A stretch of 64,000 bases of DNA from Notospermus geniculatus (taxonomy: Eukaryota > Nemertea > Pilidiophora > Heteronemertea > Lineidae): contig NMRB01001036.1 of NCBI GenBank assembly GCA_002633025.1, positions 58,875 to 122,874 of the forward strand. The letters are read 5' to 3'. Of the stretch, positions 35,998 through 47,323 are shown piece after piece; within the stretch, counting starts at the first letter, position 1; the number at the start of each line of letters is the position of its first letter. A program made the position numbers and the translations under genes. The notes below the pieces were generated by a model. The model did not search any database, had not been told where the DNA came from, and worked only from the letters and a program-made list of their open reading frames with translations.

Positions 35998-36416
35998 GCC
36001 CGTTTGGCCGCAAGGCCCAGCAGGGCTTAGCTGTGGTTGGGGTCATTACCAGTGGTCTGTCGTGCGTCAATCCGTACGTACGTTAAATTTTTGGTTTGTT
36101 AGCACTCTAGCGCCTTTATTTTTTGCTGAATCTTTTTGGTCTTTGGTGGGTGTATATATGGGCCTAAGATCTAGGTCAAGTTCGATTTTGAGCACAGTTG
36201 GATTCCTATTTTGGCCTCCAGGGGGCGTTTTGTGAAAAATTTCAAAGGGCTATATTATGATAATTTTGGTTTGAAGTGTTGTGTTGAAACTTTGTACACA
36301 TGTACCTCTAGGTTAAAGCAACTAAAACTTCGGTGAAATCTGATTCTTTACTTAGCCACTAGGGGGCCAAAACCAAAATCATGGAAAGTGCTAATTTCTC
36401 CCTAACCGAGAGATGG

Positions 36417-37820
36417 ATTTTTAGCTCACCGTGGTGAGCTATTACGATGGTGCAGCGTCCGTTGTCCGTCGTCGTGTTCCGTTAGCAGGGCACGTTTCGT
36501 AACCACCAGAGGTATTGATCTGAAACTTGGTACATATATACCCCTAGGTCAGATGACCCATGACACCAAGTTTTGGTACGATTCGACTCTTAGCTTGGCC
36601 ACCAGGTGGCGGAAACCAAAAACACAAAAAGTGCAATAACTCCTGAACTAATGACTAGATCTTCTCCAAATTTTTATCATAGGTGTACCTAATAAGAATA
36701 CATAACATATATAAGGCGAGAGTTTTTTTATGCCTTGTTTCGCGAACCCGCCGCTTACGAAAATGACGAAAAAAAATAAAAATAAAGTTTTTTTAAATGT
36801 GCCTTAGCGAACCCGCCGCCGTCAAAATCGGTGAAAAATCGAAATAAATAAATTTTATTTTAAATTTTTATCCCGCCCGCCGCTCCTAAATTGGTCATTC
36901 AATATGTATTTTTTTTCTGACCGCCGCGCTGTCGTCCGTCGCTTGTGTTATGTATATTCTCCAATATCGGCATCACGCGCAATGTATGCATTGCATGCGT
37001 TGTGCATTGTCCTGTGCGTGGGAGAATGCCGTTTTGACGGCATGCTATCTGGCGGTAGTACCGTAGCACGAGGCGAGCTGTATGTCAGTGATCGCGTGAG
37101 CATGGCATTGTTTACCGTGTTGTTGGCAGCTCAAAGGCCCTCAAATCCCTGCCTGATGGGTCNCGTGGAGTGCTCAAATGTGATATTTACGTCCCTCTAG
37201 ATGACCTTTACCTACATGCATGTCAAATTTCGGCCTGATTTGACATCCAACATGGCCACCAGGTGGCGTAACCCAAAAATCATTGAAGTGCTGTAACTCA
37301 GGAACGACTTAACCCAAAGTCCTCCAATTTGCTATGTGGCCCCCTGCAGATGACCTTTATGTGCATGTGAAGTTTCGGCCTGATCGGACATCCAATATGG
37401 CCGCCAGGTGGCGTAACCCGAAAATCATCTAAGTGCTGTAACTCAGGGACGACTTGACCCAAAGCGCTCCAATGTGCTATGTGGCCCTCTGCAGACCTTT
37501 ATGTGCATGTGAAGTTCTGGCCCAATTGGACGTCCAATATGGCCGCCAGGTGGCGTAAACCGAAAATCGTCAAAGTGCTGTAACTCAGGAACGATGTGAC
37601 CCAAAGTGCACCAATTTGCTATGTGGCCCCCTGCAGATGACCTTTATGTGCATGTGAAGTTCCGGCCTGATCGGACATCCAATATGGCCGCCAGGTGCCC
37701 CCCCAAATCATCAAAGTCCTACTCGGGAATGACTTGACCTTGACCCAAATTGCTCATCCCTTTGTCATTATACTGTTATGTCCAACCCGGTGAGCACATG
37801 GTCCATGGACCATTTTATTG
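36417..37820 (+). mobile_element. Family A element, copy A1
   Basis: 5' TTTTTAGCTCACCGTGGTGA hairpin, short GTC microsatellite, then four roughly 144-bp tandem modules (each with catccaatatggccgcc near 37243, 37387, 37530 and 37674). 3' word CGGTGAGC (37786-37793), complementary to GCTCACCG (36424-36431), then palindrome ATGGTCCATGGACCAT and TTTTATT. Confidence 0.7.
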
Positions 37821-37877
37821 TCAATTTTTTTTTCATGGGTATATCAAATAAGGATAGTACAGGTCACAATTGACATC

Positions 37878-38066
37878 CCTAAATTCGCGTAAGTTATGCG
37901 TAAGCCACTCGTAACTTACGCAACAACTCACGAGCTATGTTACGCGTAACTTACGAGATGAGTTACGCGAATTTTGCTAGTTGCGCGGTGAGTTACACAG
38001 TAAGCTACGAGGCGAGTTACGCGATTTTGGGGAGTTACGCGGTGAGTTACGCGACACCAAAGCCGT
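37878..38066. repeat. GAGTTACGCG minisatellite
   Basis: Repeated gagttacgcg words on both strands, sense and antisense interleaved. Confidence 0.75.
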
Positions 38067-38269
38067 GATCTACCTGTAGGCTGTAGTGTAACAACTCGGA
38101 TGAATGTTGGGTAAAATCTAATTCTTGACTTTGCCACTGGGGGCGCCAAAACCAAAAAAACACCAAGCGTTATTTCTCCCTTGGCCATCACCATGCTTCA
38201 AGCCAAGCGGGCACAGTGCCATTGGCACTATTTTTCTTTTTTATGTTCACTGGTTATGTAATTTTTCAG

Positions 38270-38499
38270 AAAAGATAAGGCAGGGTCTGGGGACGAAGCT
38301 GATTTCGACCAGAATGCTGCTTTCTTTATAAAAGTAGTCAATAAAAAGAAGAAAGGTGCTGAGATGATGCCAATCGGTAGTAAAAAGGAGAAAAAAGATA
38401 AGCAGCAAAACCCATCACAGGGTTCACAAGGTTCTTCTAAAAATGTGGAAGATGCCGAGGACTTGGACCCATTGGTTTTACGCAGCAGACAGCTGGCAA
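38270..38499 (+). CDS. TTC31: Linker exon of the TTC31-like gene
   Basis: Acceptor tttttcag, donor gtaagt. Encodes EADFDQNAAFFIKVVNKKKK, a Lys/Gln/Ser-rich stretch and DAEDLDPLVLRSRQLA, which leads into the first TPR helix. It takes two bases from exon 30387 (phase 2) and leaves one for exon 42976. Confidence 0.86.
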
Positions 38500-39987
38500 G
38501 TAAGTTGATTGACAACCAGTGATGCAAATCATTACCCAGCAGGGGTAAAATTGGCATTAGCCAATGGCCCGGCACCCACCTGAATTCATTGGCGTTAGGC
38601 TTTCAAACCTCTCTACGACTACGTCATTCGCCCCGTTGGTGACCTTGAAAAGTCACCAATGGCTCCAAACTTTGTTTCTGACCCTTGCATGTTATCAGAG
38701 AGAGTACATGGTAATGAATGTTAATTTGTGACCCGTCCTGGCAAAACTAGGTGCATGTTGCTGTTACCTGTGCAGGTTGAAACCAGATGTTTGTCAATTT
38801 CAATTGTCTGTTGATTGTGAAATCTGAAACAATCTAGTTCTTTCATTCCCTCCTGGTGTCATCTTAGTTCGTTGAGGCTCACCTTCTGAGCGACAAGCAC
38901 CTGGTTTTGCCAGATCAGGGACCCTATTCACAAAAGTCTCGCAACTTTGCGTTCTCGCAGTCACGTGCGAGGATACTTGCAGGGGCAATAAGAGACCTCT
39001 TAGGTTGCGTTGCGTGGTATTCACTAACGCCCTCTCATCTCCTTAGCATGTTGCGTTACATTAAATATATATTATTTCAGGAGTGCAAGCGCCCACTTAG
39101 GGCATTATAACTACTCATCAAACAATATTGGGCGATATTAACAATATGCAGGGTTGGAGCTGTGAAATATTTCCCCCTAGCCATTTCTTTAGCCACATTG
39201 AAGTCTTATTTAGCAAAAATCATTGGAGATTAGCCACTTTCTCAGATGAGTTTAGCCGGAAACTGATCTCCTTCAGGTAAACTTATGATACAATGTACCT
39301 TAGCCACATGTCTGGCACCGATATAGACATAGCCTGACAATGTCTTATGCCAGTTATGTGGTGCGACCAATCAACCTCCTTGTGGATGCAGGTGACCCTG
39401 TAGAAAGATGTTTCAGGTCTTTGTCACTGATGTACATCCTGTATAATAATTATATTAAAATCCCATGATTGTTATTGATTCTCCATGGAAAAGTATTCCA
39501 CTGGATATTGCTGGCACCCTCCACAGTTATTGACACACACTACAGAAAAATATTCCAAATATGTAGTGTTGTTGTTGATACACCCTATACAAAGTAGTAG
39601 TGTCGCCATCTATTGCTAACTTGATGACTCATGTGCTCTGCATACATTAGTGGCACTGGCCCAGTTTTCCGCCAAAAGATCGTCGATGACCAATACGGCT
39701 ACGAACGGAGATAAGTTATTTAAGTAAATATCTCCTTACTGGATGAACCCTAGCAAACAAATTTGATATGACTGGAAAGTGCATTCTTTCTACATTACAG
39801 CCAAATTGATTATACAGGAATTCAGTCAGGGGTTTGAGAGAAATGGACTTGGAAATATAACAAGCTCTGTCAGATTAAATGTTGAAGTTGGGTCACTTCG
39901 GAGCTTGTGGCTGATTTTCACAAGCTGAATAGGGCAATCTGCCTAAACTACCTGGGCAGCTGGGGAAAACATTATTGCCAGAAAGGT
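38500..39987. other. Intronic stretch
   Basis: No gene recognised. Short frames near 38800-39110 lack splice or family support. Confidence 0.45.
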
Positions 39988-39996
39988 GTTTCGCAC

Positions 39997-41203
39997 GATT
40001 CTAGGACAATTGCCCCCCAGACAACTGCCCCCCGACAATTGCCCCCCAGACAATTGCCCCCATAGGACAATTCCCCCCTCCCAGGACAACTGCCCCCTAG
40101 ACAATTCCCCCCATAGGACAACTGCCCCCTGGGCAATACCCCCGTAGGACAACTGCCCCCCAGACAGGTAGCCCATTGTCCTATGGAGGCAATTGTCTGG
40201 GGGGCAATTGTCCTAGGGGGAATNNNNNNNNNNNNNNNNNNNNNNNNNNNNNNNNNNNNNNNNNNNNNNNNNNNNNNNNNNNNNNNNNNNNNNNNNNNNN
40301 NNNNNNNNNNNNNNNNNNNNNNNNNNNNNNNNNNNNNNNNNNNNNNNNNNNNNNNNNNNNNNNNNNNNNNNNNNNNNNNNNNNNNNNNNNNNNNNNNNNN
40401 NNNNNNNNNNNNNNNNNNNNNNNNNNNNNNNNNNNNNNNNNNNNNNNNNNNNNNNNNNNNNNNNNNNNNNNNNNNNNNNNNNNNNNNNNNNNNNNNNNNN
40501 NNNNNNNNNNNNNNNNNNNNNNNNNNNNNNNNNNNNNNNNNNNNNNNNNNNNNNNNNNNNNNNNNNNNNNNNNNNNNNNNNNNNNNNNNNNNNNNNNNNN
40601 NNNNNNNNNNNNNNNNNNNNNNNNNNNNNNNNNNNNNNNNNNNNNNNNNNNNNNNNNNNNNNNNNNNNNNNNNNNNNNNNNNNNNNNNNNNNNNNNNNNN
40701 NNNNNNNNNNNNNNNNNNNNNNNNNNNNNNNNNNNNNNNNNNNNNNNNNNNNNNNNNNNNNNNNNNNNNNNNNNNNNNNNNNNNNNNNNNNNNNNNNNNN
40801 NNNNNNNNNNNNNNNNNNNNNNNNNNNNNNNNNNNNNNNNNNNNNNNNNNNNNNNNNNNNNNNNNNNNNNNNNNNNNNNNNNNNNNNNNNNNNNNNNNNN
40901 NNNNNNNNNNNNNNNNNNNNNNNNNNNNNNNNNNNNNNNNNNNNNNNNNNNNNNNNNNNNNNNNNNNNNNNNNNNNNNNNNNNNNNNNNNNNNNNNNNNN
41001 NNNNNNNNNNGGGGGAATTGTCCTATGGGGGCAATTGTCTGGGGGCAATTGTCCTACAGGGGGAATTGTGCGGGGGCAGTTGTCCTACGGGGGCAATTGT
41101 CCAGGGGGTAGTTGTCTAGGGGGCAGTTGTCCTAAGGGGGCAATTGTCGGGGGGCAATTATCCAGGGGGCAGTTGTCCTGCAGGGGGGAATTGTCCTGAT
41201 ACC
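39997..41203. mobile_element. Strand-switching palindromic array with 9-bp flanking repeats
   Basis: Units of about 20 bp built on ggacaattgccccc. The left part reads with C-runs on the plus strand and, from about 40180, switches to G-runs (gggggcaattgtcc). The outer ends form a loose inverted repeat (GATTCTAGGACAATT / AATTGTCCTGATACC). The 9-bp GTTTCGCAC flanks both sides (39988-39996 and 41204-41212). A 787-base gap hides the middle. Confidence 0.75.
40224..41010. other. Assembly gap (787 N)
   Basis: Run of N inside the array; frames spanning it are meaningless. Confidence 1.
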
Positions 41204-41340
41204 GTTTCGCACTTCCAGGGCTTTTTTTCGCCACATGACATGGGGTTATTTTGAAGCCCTCGCCAAAATTTTAGTCATCTGATATTTTTGTCAACGGCAT
41301 TTGCCGTTTGCCATTGGTGAAAATGCGAGCGGTAGCGCCA

Positions 41341-41510
41341 ACCCTGGATATCTAGGAGGAAACCGGAACCCCCGGAGAAAACCTACGATGTCGAGGAGAG
41401 ATCACCCTCTCTACCACATAAAGCCACTTGCATGACCGGGGATCGAACCCACGACCTCAGTGGTGGCAGGCGCCAATGTTTCCACTGCGCCACCCCGACA
41501 CCCCATGTTG
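41341..41510 (-). repeat. tRNA-derived SINE, antisense
   Basis: Read on the minus strand: head GGTGGCGCAGTGGAAACATT, B box GGTTCGATCCCC, then ttttctccgggggttccgg and tttcctcct. Same family as 16917-17110. Confidence 0.8.
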
Positions 41511-41549
41511 CGTTATTTGCATCAACTGCGAGATTGAATTACATGTATG

Positions 41550-42191
41550 TCACACACGTGGGATGATTAGCGAGAAACATTGTACTAGGTGCCCTCTCAC
41601 TGTCTGTACGCTGCACGTGTGATATCGCAACACCTGTGAGACTTGGGGTGATTTTGTGCAAAGTGTTGTAGACCCACGATTCACGATTCTGCTCACAGAG
41701 GGCTGACTTATTCCAACAATGTCCCCACTGACGGTTTGGAAGTTTCCCGTGCCATCGTATCCGAGTGCACACAGTACTTGAAGAGTGGCGGGAAGAGCAT
41801 GCGACCTCATGGTACGTGGCTCAATGTCATTTCGAATGACATCGATCAACTCATTAAGTATATTTGCGCATGGCATCCGGAATCTCCTAAGCAAGTCTAC
41901 GTCATCATAAATGTCTGAGGGGTTCGTCCGGTCCCTAAAAATTCGAGGCCTCCGGTTCAATCTATTATTTCGCTCAGCATCTAGGAAAAAATTCACCACC
42001 GCCACGATGCTGAATCGCGTTGCGAGACCTTTGAGGGAGCTCTCGCAAATTTCGGCCGATTTGCGAGATAGTTTGTGAGATCTCTGCGTTATTGCAAAAA
42101 TGCGAGGCTTCTGTGAATACGGCAGGAAAATTTGCGGCGCACAGTCGGATGGCGTGTGATTTGTGCACGCAAACACTAAGACATGGCACAT
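41550..42191 (-). pseudogene. HARBI1-like PIF/Harbinger transposase fragment
   Basis: Residues about 67-172 of this frame (genomic 41676-41993) match the N-terminal half of HARBI1-type transposases: RPRIFRDRTNPSD, RRFRMPCANILNELIDVI, RSHALPATLQVLCAL and DIVGISQPSVSRIVNR, the helix-turn-helix region. The frame then degenerates and no DDE catalytic region follows, because a SINE and the palindromic array occupy that side. Upstream, 42110-42330 matches the interior of 27638-30200 and 42361-42476 matches its right end. The first 66 residues are probably not coding. Confidence 0.8.
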
Positions 42192-42360
42192 ACGCGGGAA
42201 CCCGGCACGGGAAACAGCTAACCTGGCAGCAGGGCGACATCTGAAACCGAGTTAAGTTTATTTCGTGTAAGTTCCGGCCTCATGTGCAATTGCCATGATT
42301 CCCTTTATTTTCATGGTATCTAACTGCATTCAAGCTGTTTTTAATTTCTTCAGAATGGTT

Positions 42361-42476
42361 CTTGGGTTGCGTACGTACGCACAGCTATAAACCCCCCTCC
42401 CCCTGTACGCATAGTGTACGCTTTTTCATAGACTCCCCCTCCCCCTCAGTGCGTACATACTTAATAGATGCTCCCC
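42361..42476. repeat. Right end of a Harbinger-type element
   Basis: Matches 30088-30200 (ttgcgtacgtacgca, then ccccctgtacgca, gtgtacgctttttcatagac and agatgctccc). Confidence 0.7.
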
Positions 42477-42536
42477 TAGCATAGTGGCCGACGAAACTGA
42501 ATTAGTGCCAAACAGAAGGAATTGGGCAGGGTTTCC

Positions 42537-42775
42537 GCCAGAGGGGGGGCCGGGGGGGCTCAGGCCCCTCCTCAAGTTCATCAAGGGGGCTGAGCCCCCC
42601 CTCAACTTTGCAGAGTAGTGATTTAAAGTTCCAGTTTTTCACCAAGTGTGATGTGCAAATAATGGCATAAGGTCCAAAATCGCAAAATTTTTTTGGTCGA
42701 GGGGCGACACCCCCCCCTTGAGCTCCCCCCTGGGCCCGCGAGCCCCCCTCACAATATTTCCTGGCGGAAACCCTG
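42537..42775. mobile_element. MITE with CAGGGTTTCCGCCAG ends
   Basis: Inverted ends CAGGGTTTCCGCCAG / CTGGCGGAAACCCTG, with TTGGG on both sides (42532-42536, 42776-42780). Interior is C/G-run rich. Confidence 0.8.
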
Positions 42776-42975
42776 TTGGGCATAGCTCTCCTGCCAGTTT
42801 TGAGGAGATTTAAGTCGAGGGGAGCTATTCACACTCCTAGGCAATGTCAGGAATGTGAATAACTCCCCTTCAATATTTATATGTGATGGATTGATGCTTC
42901 TTAAAGCCAAGCGGGCACAGTGCCACTTGGCACTATTTTTGCTCGTTTGATAATATGTTTGTTGTTTGTTTTCAG

Positions 42976-43117
42976 TTCGCGGGAATGAGATGGCAAATCT
43001 TGGTCACTACAATGAAGCAATAGATCTTTTCACTGAGGCGATAAAATTGGATTCTAGTGATTTCAGGTTTTTTGGGAATCGATCATACTGCTATGATCGA
43101 GTTTTACAATACGAAAA
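42976..43117 (+). CDS. TTC31: TPR exon 1 of the TTC31-like gene
   Basis: Acceptor tttcag, donor gtaagt. Encodes RGNEMANLGHYNEAIDLFTE, AIKLDSSDFRFFGNRSYCYDR and VLQYEK: one TPR plus helix A of the next, with canonical G8, A20 and P/D positions. TPR superhelices bind peptide ligands such as chaperone tails. Both phases fit neighbours. Confidence 0.93.
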
Positions 43118-43136
43118 GTAAGTATGGCTATCATTT

Positions 43137-43325
43137 GTGAGGCGGTCTAGGAAAATCCGTCGGATGTCGCGTTTGAGGAAAGTGTTTTGGGCCTTGGTGA
43201 ACCCACACATTCCAATAGCTGAAATGTACTATGTAACAGTTGAACAGTAGCAGATCAATGCACAGGCAATCTGACAGCCCTTGTTGATCACTCAGCGACT
43301 TCTGACGGGTTTTCCTAGACCACCA
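43137..43325. repeat. MITE, copy 1
   Basis: Ends GGCGGTCTAGGAAAA / TTTTCCTAGACCACC. An inverted copy lies at 44965-45162, with shared interior (agctgaaatgtactatgtaa, caatctgacagcccttgttg). Confidence 0.75.
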
Positions 43326-43382
43326 CACATTTATCCCAGTGTTCATGGATTGTTCTGTTTTTAGTCAATCTGCCATGTTTTT

Positions 43383-44430
43383 AAGTTGTGTTCACACTGA
43401 TACCTTATGGAACCAAATTCGCAATCCGGAGTACGCATCCGTTATTGCGATTTTAAACTGCCCATTCTCACTGGTTTTCAGAACCGAAGTCATTCTGAAT
43501 TGAGCTGTTTATACTCATTTATGCATATGCACCACCTATCAGAGGTTGGTCAGCCTAAATATAAGGTCAAGTCAAGGTTGAATGAACAAGATGGAAGTGC
43601 CCATGGAAAATATGCTGAAACTGGCAGTGGCAGCTCAAAATCGGCGGCAAAGGCTTGTTTTCAATGTGCACATGATGGCAATGATGGGGATGATTGCTCA
43701 CAATCGTAGACGGCGATTAAATAGAATGGAACCTTATTTCATACGACGGCGAGGACAATTTGAAGCACAGTGAAATCCGATGACTCGTTTCTGCCATGTG
43801 AAAAAGCGGAAGTATATTTAAAGATAATGTATCACGGATATTTTTGCGGGCCACGAAATTCATTGTTTATTTACATTTTGTTTGTTTATGTCCTGGCTTT
43901 CGTTGTCTCGTGAGTAAATTATTGGTGGCATGCCCCTCTAGAAATTCTGTTGATTCCAAATGTATTCATTTTGGTGGGTTGGCATGTCCCAAAAGTCCAA
44001 AATAACATTATGTAAACATCCATGTTTACAAACATTGAATGTAAACAATGAAGTCGTGATACATTATCTTTAAAAACCAGTGGCTGAATGCGTAAAACAT
44101 CTTAAGTGTAAAAGCTCCCTTAAACTATTGTTCCAAACAAAAGATAAGGGAAATTTTACACTTAAGATGTTTTATGCATACGGCCCCAGGAGTGCGCATG
44201 TGTGTCCCCGATGCTCGCGGCTTGTTGCGTATTGAGTGTGAACGGGGCACCACTAATACGAAATAACATTATTGCGATATAGTCATTGCGTATTGACTTC
44301 GGTTCCACAACCATTTTCGTTATATCGGTTTGACTACGGTTAGAACCGAGTTGAGTGTGAACAGTTATTACGTATTGAAGGTTTATTGGGCATTCAATAC
44401 GTGCCAGTCATGCCAGTGTGAACACAGCTT
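43383..44430. mobile_element. Element with AAGTTGTGTTCACACTG ends
   Basis: Inverted ends AAGTTGTGTTCACACTG / CAGTGTGAACACAGCTT. The TTAA-flanked MITE 43822-44069 is nested inside. Frames inside show no family signature. Confidence 0.6.
43822..44069. mobile_element. TTAA-flanked MITE, copy 1
   Basis: TTAA on both sides (43818-43821, 44070-44073); inverted ends AGATAATGTATCAC / GTGATACATTATCT. Nearly identical copy at 55617-55869. Confidence 0.85.
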
Positions 44431-44964
44431 TAGTGACTCAAGTTACAGTTATGTGATGTCCGTTTTCCTTTGTTGGCGGTGTCTGTTGGGTCTTTTGGTA
44501 CCCAACTGCTAGGCTATTGACGTGAAACTTCATGTACCCTTGGACACATGACCTGAGACACCAACGAAGTTTTGGTACGCTCTGATTTGTCGCATGGTCA
44601 CCAAATGGACAATTCCGAGAACACAAAAAGTGCAGAATGTCTTCACTTCAGTCACTAATGCTGGCTGGATCACCTCCAAATTTTCATGAGAAAGTTTTCA
44701 ATTTGATAAACTTGTCAAGGTCAGAGACACCAAATTTCAAAGGAACAACTCTATACCCGGTAGCTGGTTCCCCCTCAAAATTTACTAGTATACTTACTAG
44801 CCAACAGAGCAAGGGCCCTTCTGCACCTCTCACTCTGGTGCACACATCTTTGGTTAGGGCTCATCCGCCCTGAAAACTGAGGGGGATTTCTGCCATAATT
44901 TGCCCTCTATAGGGAAAATAGGAAAAAATTGCCCTGCTCATGGTCGACGATTTCATTGAAATGT

Positions 44965-45162
44965 GACGCAGTCTAGGAAAACACATCCGATGTCACTGAA
45001 TGATCAACAAGGGCTGTCAGATTGCCTGTGTATTGATCTGTTACTGTTTACCTGTTACATAGTACATTTCAGCTATTAAAATATGTTGGTTCACCAAGAC
45101 CATTAACGCTTATGCTTATCTCAAATGCAACATCTGGCGGGTTTTCCTAGACTGCCTCAAAA
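44965..45162. repeat. MITE, copy 2 (inverted relative to 43137-43325)
   Basis: Starts cagtctaggaaaacacatcc and ends gggttttcctagactgcc, with the same interior in reverse orientation. Confidence 0.75.
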
Positions 45163-45507
45163 ATTCAAGTGCCGTCAAGCGATGAATTTGAGGATGAACA
45201 CTGTATTTTGTCGACAGTTTTTAGCTCACTGGGGGTGAACTATTGGCTGGTATTCATAAAAGTTAGCAAATGCTTATACTTAAGATTTGCACAGCAATAT
45301 CCAATATAAATGTACTGCAAAACTTGAAGTAAAAGCGTTTGCTACCTAATGAGTATCAGCCTTTGTCATGGTGCAGCGCCATCGTCATCGTCTGTTAGCA
45401 GGGAATGTTCCATTACTGCTGGGGATACTGACCTAAAACTATAGGTTGTTTCAGCAGTTCTTCAGTTCTTTCAATTCTTTTACCTAAAGTTTTCCCATCC
45501 GTTTCAG

Positions 45508-45598
45508 AGCCCTGCGGGATGCAGAAAAAGCCATAAGTTTATCTCCCGACTGGCCAAAAGGATACTTTAGAAAAGGAAGAGCCTTCGCTGGCTTAAAA
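45508..45598 (+). CDS. TTC31: TPR exon 2 of the TTC31-like gene
   Basis: Acceptor tttcag, donor gtaggt. Encodes ALRDAEKAISLSPDWPKGYF and RKGRAFAGLK: helix B of the second TPR and helix A of the third. The PDWPKGYFRKGRA pattern is shared with TTC31. Phase 2 in, 0 out. Confidence 0.94.
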
Positions 45599-45649
45599 GT
45601 AGGTTAAAAATCTTATGAACTCTTAATCAGTGACCAATAAGAGCACACT

Positions 45650-47100
45650 TTTTAGCTCAGCTGACCAAATGTCAGCAGAGCTAGTCAAATAGCTATTCAG
45701 TGGTGTCAGTCTGTCAGTCCATCCTTCCATCACCCACTTCATCTCACAAACTATGCCCAACGTTTTGTAACTGTAATAGCTAGAGACTCCAAGTTACATC
45801 TGAAGGTAGCCCTTTGTTAACTCTCCTTGGAAACAGAAAATTAATGCGATATGACCTATATTGAGCCCTCCAGGGGGCATTTTGCATAAAATGAAATATC
45901 ACAATATCTCAGTCCCAATGATAAATATGTAGACAAAAATTGATGGGATGGATAGATTGATATTTTCTACATCAGCTCAAAGGGAAGTTAATGTCAGATC
46001 TATCAACCAGGGGGCGTTATTCGACAAAAAACGGGTTTGGATTTCCCACACCAGTTAGCTGTGTGGTCAAGGGGGAAATCATAGAAAGATGTTGGTGCTT
46101 GCACAGCAAATTGAGTTGAAATATGCCCTTGATCATTGCATAAAATCCCTAATGGTCTTACACATTCACCTTATGAAATCATACCTGAGTGGTAGTTTAG
46201 AGAGTATCATCCATCAATAATTTTGATCTTTTTTCGTCAAAACAACAAGAGTGTTCTCAAAATATGATGATAGATATTAGGAAAAAACCAAAATGATCAA
46301 ACTAAGCAACAACGATCTCGGCTTCATTATACATGCCATTTCAAGTGTGCGCCTCAGGCTGCTTTCATAGCATATGCCGTAACCCTCTGAGTGCGGCTGT
46401 CGCCGAAATGCGAAGAGAGACCCGACCATTCATAAGCTATTCTAGCTGGCAATAAAATTTTAAAAAGTTATTAAAGTTGGGATTCGAACCCGGGACCCTC
46501 TGACCGCTAGTCTGAGGCCCGAACCACTACACCACCGTGGCTCCACATCTGTGTATTACATCTGTGCATTTCTGTAGCTGGAATCAGTGTTCTCCAACTT
46601 CTCTGACATTTGGTGTGGCGGTATTCGGGCTCCAGCAGCCCCCCAGAAAAAGTTTTGGTGTAAGTTGGGCTGAGATGCGATTTCCTGCGTTCTGGCGAAC
46701 GAAAAACACAGTGCAATTTTGTGAGAAATCATTTTCATACGGCCAGAAAACCACCGAATCCCGACGATCTCAGTGGCAGCATCGTGCCAATGTTCGAGAA
46801 TGTCGTATGCATGCAGTTCCCGCTGTGCGGTTGCTTTCAGACAGAGCGTAACTGGGGAGTTAAGTTTACTTTTGTCAGCTGTGGAGGGAGATTTTTGGTG
46901 TGGCGGCAGATTTTTTTTGTGTCGCAGGGAAGGTCTGTTCCAGTGTTTAGGTTGGCGGCAAAAAAATTTGGTGTGGTGGTGTGTACCCGTGGTATAGGAG
47001 TTGGAGAACACTGGGAATGTTGCAGCTGATTTGGTCTGCCTATGTTCATCTCAGCTGATCAAAGGTCAACATAGCTAGTAAAATAGGTCATGAATGGCAT
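45650..47100 (+). repeat. Family B 5' ends and a tRNA-like repeat
   Basis: B-type 5' hairpins at 45653 (TTTAGCTCAGCTGACC) and a degenerate one at 47047. Bases 46471-46545 on the minus strand are tRNA-like (GGTGGTGTAGTGGTTCGGG with B box GGGTTCGAATCCC) and are probably a SINE head. No gene recognised. Confidence 0.55.
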
Positions 47101-47218
47101 CTGGGTGTCAGTTAGGTAGCCAGGCAGTCCATCTGGGAATCCTGACAAACAGACTGGGGAACATAGATCATGGCCACTACAATGAACTACCGGTAATTGT
47201 ATTTTTTTCTCATTTCAG

Positions 47219-47323
47219 TTATATGCGGATGCTGAACAAGCATTCATGCAAGTATTAAAATTGGATAGAAACTGTGAGGATGCCATGCAAGAATTGATAC
47301 GAGTCAGAACACATAAGCTTACA
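47219..47323 (+). CDS. TTC31: TPR exon 3 of the TTC31-like gene
   Basis: 35 codons in phase 0. Encodes LYADAEQAFMQVLKLDRNCE and DAMQELIRVRTHKLT, helix B of the last TPR and a capping helix. The donor gttagt is unusual at position +3; without it the frame stops 12 codons later. Confidence 0.86.

Larger units (their letters stand above)
35998..38232 (+). mobile_element. Family E element, interrupted by a family A copy
   Basis: 5' word GCCCGTTTGGC, followed by a nested hairpin (GGCCgcaaGGCC). 3' word GCCAAGCGGGC (38202-38212), complementary with one T-G wobble, then hairpin AGTGCCATTGGCACT and ATTTTT. Family A copy 36417-37820 sits inside. Two other E 3' ends occur at about 21418 and 42905. Its 3' end lies 40 nt before exon 38270. 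Confidence 0.6.

Noticed and set aside
39972-41199. Long frames on both strands across the second gap
   Set aside because: Made of a palindromic array and N.
39997-41203. CRISPR-like array
   Set aside because: Units are contiguous and palindromic with strand switching, with no unique spacers, in a eukaryotic intron.
44637-44873. 78-codon frame at the end of an A-like module
   Set aside because: Falls in degenerate repeat DNA; no splice context.
46471-46545. tRNA gene on the minus strand
   Set aside because: The B box and D-arm look right, but the acceptor stem does not pair and similar heads occur in SINEs.
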